Assembly: GCA_963521065.1 (NCBI GenBank)
Contig: CAUQTI010000001.1
Location: forward strand, 1 to 64,000
Direction: 5' to 3'
DNA from: IOR16 sp963521065
GTDB lineage: Bacteria > Bacillota > Clostridia > Peptostreptococcales > Anaerovoracaceae
Length of the DNA stretch: 64,000 nt
The notes under the pieces were generated by a model, which did no database searches, was not told the DNA's origin, and saw only the letters and a program-made list of their open reading frames with translations. Both the position numbers and the translations under genes were made by a program. Below, one piece after another: positions 60,488 through 64,000 of the stretch; the stretch's first letter is position 1, and every line of letters begins with the position of its first letter.

Positions 60488-62002
60488 ATGAGTGAAGAAA
60501 TGAACACGAACACAGTGGTTCCTCAGACCGAGGAACAGGATCACAGCGAGCAGGTTCGAATCCGCCGTGAGAAGCTGGCAAAATTGCAGGAAATGGGAAG
60601 AAATCCTTTTTTGGTTGAAAAATGGGATGTAGACCATCATAGCAAGGACATTAAGGACAGCTTTGAAGAAAAGGAAGGAAAATCTGTAGTTATGGCCGGA
60701 CGTATTATGGCCAAACGGCAGATGGGAAAAGCTTCTTTTGTGGATATTCAGGACAAACAGGGCCGCATCCAGTGTTATGTGAGACAAGATGCCATCACGC
60801 CGGAAGAATATGAAGTGTTTTTGTCATATGACTTAGGAGATATTATTGGCATAAAGGGAGAAGTATTTAAGACAAGACATGGTGAAATATCCATTAAAGT
60901 ACAGGAACTCGTTCTTTTATCAAAATCATTGCAGCCGCTTCCAGACAAATGGCACGGATTAAAAGACCAAGACATCCGTTACCGCCAGCGGTACATGGAT
61001 TTGATTGTAAATCCTGATGTTCGTGATACCTTTATATTACGTTCAAAGATTATCCATGAAGTAAAGCGATTTTTAGAAGAAGATCGCGGATTTTTAGAAG
61101 TGGATACACCGATTTTAACGACAATTGCCGGCGGTGCGAACGCTAGACCTTTTGAAACACATCACAATACGTTAGATATTGATATGAAGCTGCGTATTTC
61201 CAATGAGCTTTACTTAAAGAGACTCATTGTGGGCGGTTTGGATCGCGTGTATGAAATGGGTAAAATGTTCCGTAACGAAGGAATGGACCGCAATCACAAT
61301 CCGGAATTTACATCGATGGAATTGTATCAGGCTTACGGTGATATGGATGATATGATGGATATCACAGAGAATGTTTTTGCGAAGGCAGCAATGAAGTTAT
61401 ATGGAACTACCGTGATTGAGTATCAAGGGAAAACCTTCGATTTACAGCCACCGTGGCAGAGATTGGACATGGCCGAAGCGGTGAAAAAATGGGTAGGCGT
61501 TGACTTTAGCGAAATTGAGACTGACGAAGAAGCGAGAAAAGCGGCGGTTGCGCACGGGATTGATGCAGGAGATGCGGCTAAGATGACACGCGGGACCATT
61601 ATTGCAGAGCTTTTTGAAGAAAATTGTGAACAATACTTGGACGGGCCCGTCTTTATTACCGGTCATCCGGTTGAAATCTCTCCGCTTGCGAAAAGGGACC
61701 CTAAAGATCCGAGAATCACAAGAAGATTTGAAGCATATATCAACACATGGGAAGTTGCAAATGCCTTTTCTGAATTGAATGACCCGATTGATCAGTATCA
61801 GAGATTTAAAGATCAGCAGGCGCAGCTTGAAGGCGGCGATGATGAAGCACATCCAATGGATGAGGACTTTGTAAATGCACTGGAAGTTGGGCTTCCGCCG
61901 ACCGGAGGACTGGGAATTGGCATTGACCGTATGATTATACTTCTAACGAATGCACCGTCGATTCGTGATATTATTTTATTCCCCACGATGAAACCACTAT
62001 AA
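60488..62002 (+). CDS. lysS: Lysyl-tRNA synthetase (class II)
   Basis: A 504-residue class-II synthetase. OB-fold anticodon domain (about 60-160, MAGRIMAKRQMGKASFVDIQD), motif 1 near 185-205 (RFLEEDRGFLEVDTPILT), motif 2 (MGKMFRNEGMDRNHNPEFTSMELYQAYGDMDDMM, about 257-290) and motif 3 (TGGLGIGIDRMIILLT, about 474-489). It charges tRNA-Lys. Located 53 bp after greA in the usual greA-lysS order. The start follows AAGAGGGCATT, a moderate site. Confidence 0.96.
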   Translation: MSEEMNTNTVVPQTEEQDHSEQVRIRREKLAKLQEMGRNPFLVEKWDVDHHSKDIKDSFEEKEGKSVVMAGRIMAKRQMGKASFVDIQDKQGRIQCYVRQDAITPEEYEVFLSYDLGDIIGIKGEVFKTRHGEISIKVQELVLLSKSLQPLPDKWHGLKDQDIRYRQRYMDLIVNPDVRDTFILRSKIIHEVKRFLEEDRGFLEVDTPILTTIAGGANARPFETHHNTLDIDMKLRISNELYLKRLIVGGLDRVYEMGKMFRNEGMDRNHNPEFTSMELYQAYGDMDDMMDITENVFAKAAMKLYGTTVIEYQGKTFDLQPPWQRLDMAEAVKKWVGVDFSEIETDEEARKAAVAHGIDAGDAAKMTRGTIIAELFEENCEQYLDGPVFITGHPVEISPLAKRDPKDPRITRRFEAYINTWEVANAFSELNDPIDQYQRFKDQQAQLEGGDDEAHPMDEDFVNALEVGLPPTGGLGIGIDRMIILLTNAPSIRDIILFPTMKPL

Positions 62003-62023
62003 GCAGAAAGGAGTGCAATTAAG

Positions 62024-63418
62024 ATGAAAGATATACAGCTGCGGGAATTGTTTTGCGATACCCCAAAGTATGAAGAACAAGATATCGTAATTCGTGGATG
62101 GATTCGGACGAATCGCAGTTCCAATAAATTTGGATTTGCAGAATTGAATGATGGAAGCTTCTTTAAATCCGTTCAAGTGGTCTATGAAGAGGAATTTATC
62201 GAGAACTTCGAAGAAATTGCAAAAGCACCGATTGCAGCGGCACTCTGTGTGGAAGGTAAACTGGTTTTGACCCCTCAAGCAAAACAACCTTTTGAAATCA
62301 AGGCAAAAAAGGTTGTCATTGAAGCAGACTCTGCTGCGGATTATCCGCTTCAGAAAAAACGGCACAGCTTGGAATTTCTGCGCGAAATTGCGCACCTGCG
62401 CCCGAGAAGCAATACCTTTTCTGCCGTATTTCGAGTGCGTTCTCTGGTGGCTTATGCAATCCATCAATTCTTTCAAGAACAGCATTTTGTCTATGTGCAT
62501 ACTCCTATTGTTACAGGCAGTGATTGTGAAGGAGCAGGGGAGATGTTTCGTGTCACCACTCTAGACTTAAATGCGCTGCCGCGAAAAGAGGATGGTGCGA
62601 TTGACTATGTGGAAGATTTCTTTGGAAAAGAAACAAATTTGACGGTAAGCGGGCAGTTAGAAGCAGAAACCTTTGCCATGGCTTTTCGAAATGTATATAC
62701 CTTTGGGCCGACATTCCGTGCGGAAAATTCCAATACGGCAAGACATGCATCCGAATTTTGGATGATTGAGCCGGAGGTGGCATTTGCAGATTTAGCGGAT
62801 AATATGGACTTGGCGGAAGCCATGATTAAGCATATCATTCGTTATGTATTAGAGCATGCACCGGAGGAAATGGAATTTTTCAATCAGTTTGTAGACAAGG
62901 GCTTGCTGGATCGCTTAGAGCACATTGTAAACTCTGAATTTGCGAGAGTATCGTACACCGAAGCGGTGGAAATCCTCTTGAAGTCCGGACAAGAATTCCA
63001 ATATCCTGTTGCATGGGGGATTGATTTGCAGACAGAGCATGAGCGATATCTGACAGAGCAAATTTTCAAAAAACCGCTCTTTGTAACGGATTATCCAAAA
63101 GAAATCAAAGCATTTTATATGCGGATGAATGAGGATGACAAGACTGTGGCGGCGATGGATTTATTGGTGCCTGGTGTTGGAGAAATTATTGGAGGAAGCC
63201 AAAGAGAAGAACGGCTTGAATATCTGAAAAAACGCATCAATGAGCTGGAGCTTCATGAAGAGGATTACAGCTGGTACTTGGACTTGAGAAAATACGGAGG
63301 CGTAAAGCATGCCGGTTATGGACTGGGCTTTGAACGTATTATCATGTACATTACCGGAATGAGCAATATCCGTGACGTAATTCCATTTCCTAGAACACCA
63401 AAAAACGCAGAATTTTAA
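62024..63418 (+). CDS. asnS: Asparaginyl-tRNA synthetase
   Basis: A 464-residue class-IIb synthetase. N-terminal OB-fold (IVIRGWIRTNRSSNKFGFAELNDGSFFKSVQVVY, about 22-55), motif 2 FGPTFRAENSNTARHASEFWMIEPEVAF (about 227-254), motif 3 GYGLGFERIIMYITGMSNIRDVIPFPRTP (about 430-458). The SNTARHASEFWM wording and the NIRDVIPFPR end are typical for AsnRS rather than AspRS. 21 bp after lysS, behind AGAAAGGAG. Having AsnRS means Asn-tRNA need not come only from transamidation. Confidence 0.95.
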   Translation: MKDIQLRELFCDTPKYEEQDIVIRGWIRTNRSSNKFGFAELNDGSFFKSVQVVYEEEFIENFEEIAKAPIAAALCVEGKLVLTPQAKQPFEIKAKKVVIEADSAADYPLQKKRHSLEFLREIAHLRPRSNTFSAVFRVRSLVAYAIHQFFQEQHFVYVHTPIVTGSDCEGAGEMFRVTTLDLNALPRKEDGAIDYVEDFFGKETNLTVSGQLEAETFAMAFRNVYTFGPTFRAENSNTARHASEFWMIEPEVAFADLADNMDLAEAMIKHIIRYVLEHAPEEMEFFNQFVDKGLLDRLEHIVNSEFARVSYTEAVEILLKSGQEFQYPVAWGIDLQTEHERYLTEQIFKKPLFVTDYPKEIKAFYMRMNEDDKTVAAMDLLVPGVGEIIGGSQREERLEYLKKRINELELHEEDYSWYLDLRKYGGVKHAGYGLGFERIIMYITGMSNIRDVIPFPRTPKNAEF

Positions 63419-63441
63419 TTTAAAGAATATAAACGCAGAGA

Positions 63442-63480
63442 AGGACCGCCTATTTTATAGGCGGTCCTGTTTCGTAAATT
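63442..63480 (+). terminator. Intrinsic terminator of the greA-lysS-asnS operon
   Basis: AGGACCGCCTAT pairs with ATAGGCGGTCCT around TTT, followed by GTTTCGTAAATTTT. Strong stem; the T tract is broken. Confidence 0.8.
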
Positions 63481-63641
63481 TTAATTTTTTGTTTCAAAAT
63501 ATTACTTAAAATTTAAAGAAAACTCTCTTTATTAAATGTAAGAACAGGTTTTTTTGTGAATATATGATTTATTTCCTTTAAATTATAAAGAGACGCATGG
63601 GACAAACTATTCTGAAAAGGCAAACTATTTTGATTTTTATT

Positions 63642-63670
63642 TTGCTATTTTACCCCCCGAATGCTATAAT
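63642..63670 (+). promoter_or_regulatory. Promoter of the EF-G-like gene
   Basis: TTGCTA (63642-63647), 17-bp spacer, TATAAT (63665-63670), 57 bp before the start codon. Between asnS and this point (63419-63641) only the terminator and AT-rich sequence are seen. Confidence 0.65.
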
Positions 63671-63726
63671 AAACCCAAGGTTACAGTACCGAGACAAGAG
63701 AATAAAAAGTTTAGGAGGATGCTGAA

Positions 63727-64000
63727 ATGAAAGGATATACAAGTGATGCAATCAGAAATGTTGCCTTAATTGGGCACGGAGGCTGTGGAAAGACTACGTT
63801 GCTCGAAGCCCTTTTGTTTGATACCGGAGTCATATCGAGAATGGGTAAGGTAGAAGAAAAAAATACCGTATCGGATTATGATAAAATGGAAATGGAAAAA
63901 GGATATTCTATTAATGCGACGGTTGTCTCTGCGGAATATAATGAAACCATGATCAATTTTGTAGACACTCCCGGATATTTTGACTTTATCGGCGAAATGA
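63727..64000 (+). CDS. EF-G-like translational GTPase (partial, cut by window end)
   Basis: The first 91 codons of a translation-factor GTPase, behind TAGGAGGATGCTGAA. G1 is GHGGCGKTT (residues 18-26), followed by LLEALLFDTGVISRMGKVEEKNTVSDYD and G3 DTPGYFDF (about 80-87). The wording of the region after G1 (GKVEEKNTVSDYD where canonical EF-G has an H-G-AMTDW-type stretch) fits the second EF-G paralogue common in Clostridia rather than the main FusA encoded with ribosomal protein genes. The rest of the gene lies beyond the window. Confidence 0.85.
   Translation, partial: MKGYTSDAIRNVALIGHGGCGKTTLLEALLFDTGVISRMGKVEEKNTVSDYDKMEMEKGYSINATVVSAEYNETMINFVDTPGYFDFIGEM

Noticed and set aside
60553..60575. 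GGTTCGAATCCGCC, which looks like a tRNA T-loop.
   Set aside because: It lies inside the lysS reading frame (codes VRIRREK), and no acceptor, D or anticodon arms can be built around it.
1..64000. CRISPR arrays, insertion sequences, rRNA or tRNA genes.
   Set aside because: No regularly spaced repeats, transposase genes or RNA gene motifs were seen on reading either strand.

Overview
The window looks like chromosome of a low-GC, spore-forming, motile anaerobe of the Clostridia. The signs are spoIIE, tandem SpoIID/peptidoglycan-binding proteins, chemotaxis genes, many TTG/GTG starts with strong AGGAGG ribosome sites, and the Firmicute order spoIIE-tilS-ftsH-coaX-dus-greA-lysS. I cannot name the genus. 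No tRNA, rRNA, CRISPR array or insertion sequence was seen.

1-10,180: a nine-gene exopolysaccharide operon. It encodes a polytopic membrane protein, a VTC-domain protein, a DUF4956 protein, a CotH-type kinase, a 49-residue membrane peptide, an MBOAT O-acyltransferase, a DHHW/AlgX-like protein, a BcsA-like glycosyltransferase with a c-di-GMP-type PilZ domain, and a membrane-anchored GH5 glucanase. It probably makes an acetylated cellulose-like polymer under c-di-GMP control, and it ends at a bidirectional terminator.

10,250-15,170: the most striking part. A tyrosine recombinase gene lies between two 20-bp copies of one dyad-symmetric site in inverted orientation, 1.4 kb apart. Just inside the left site a consensus promoter fires outward, into the bidirectional terminator. 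If the segment flips, that promoter would point at the methyl-accepting chemotaxis receptor at 11,915. This looks like a self-contained DNA inversion switch for a chemoreceptor. An HD-GYP phosphodiesterase gene follows.

15,170-21,170: a YitT protein, a CCA-adding enzyme, then a Zn/Cd resistance operon (ArsR repressor with operator, free HMA metallochaperone, P1B ATPase) that appears to run on into a CheW protein carrying an inserted zinc-binding CZB domain.

21,300-28,860: VanZ plus a lactococcin-972-type ABC pair without a visible bacteriocin, then an FMN riboswitch and ribD-ribE-ribBA-ribH.

28,890-36,990: an RsiV/SigV-like pair, bioY-birA behind a BirA operator, an EamA exporter, a PucR regulator, a nucleoside phosphorylase and an O-acetylhomoserine sulfhydrylase.

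36,990-44,980: two tandem SpoIID/peptidoglycan-binding paralogues with a third small protein, a PadR-DUF1700-DUF4097 envelope operon, a glycolipid-type glycosyltransferase, a flippase-like protein and a 34-residue membrane peptide.

45,000-48,000: a histidine phosphatase and a second biotin operon (bioY-bioB-bioD) behind a 61-bp perfect palindrome that contains a BirA box. bioB ends in a recent 37-bp tandem duplication.

48,030-64,000: housekeeping genes metG, tatD, a short spoIIE, tilS, ftsH, a PucR-type regulator, coaX, dus, greA, lysS, asnS, and the start of an EF-G-like GTPase cut by the window edge. The hpt gene that often sits between tilS and ftsH is absent.
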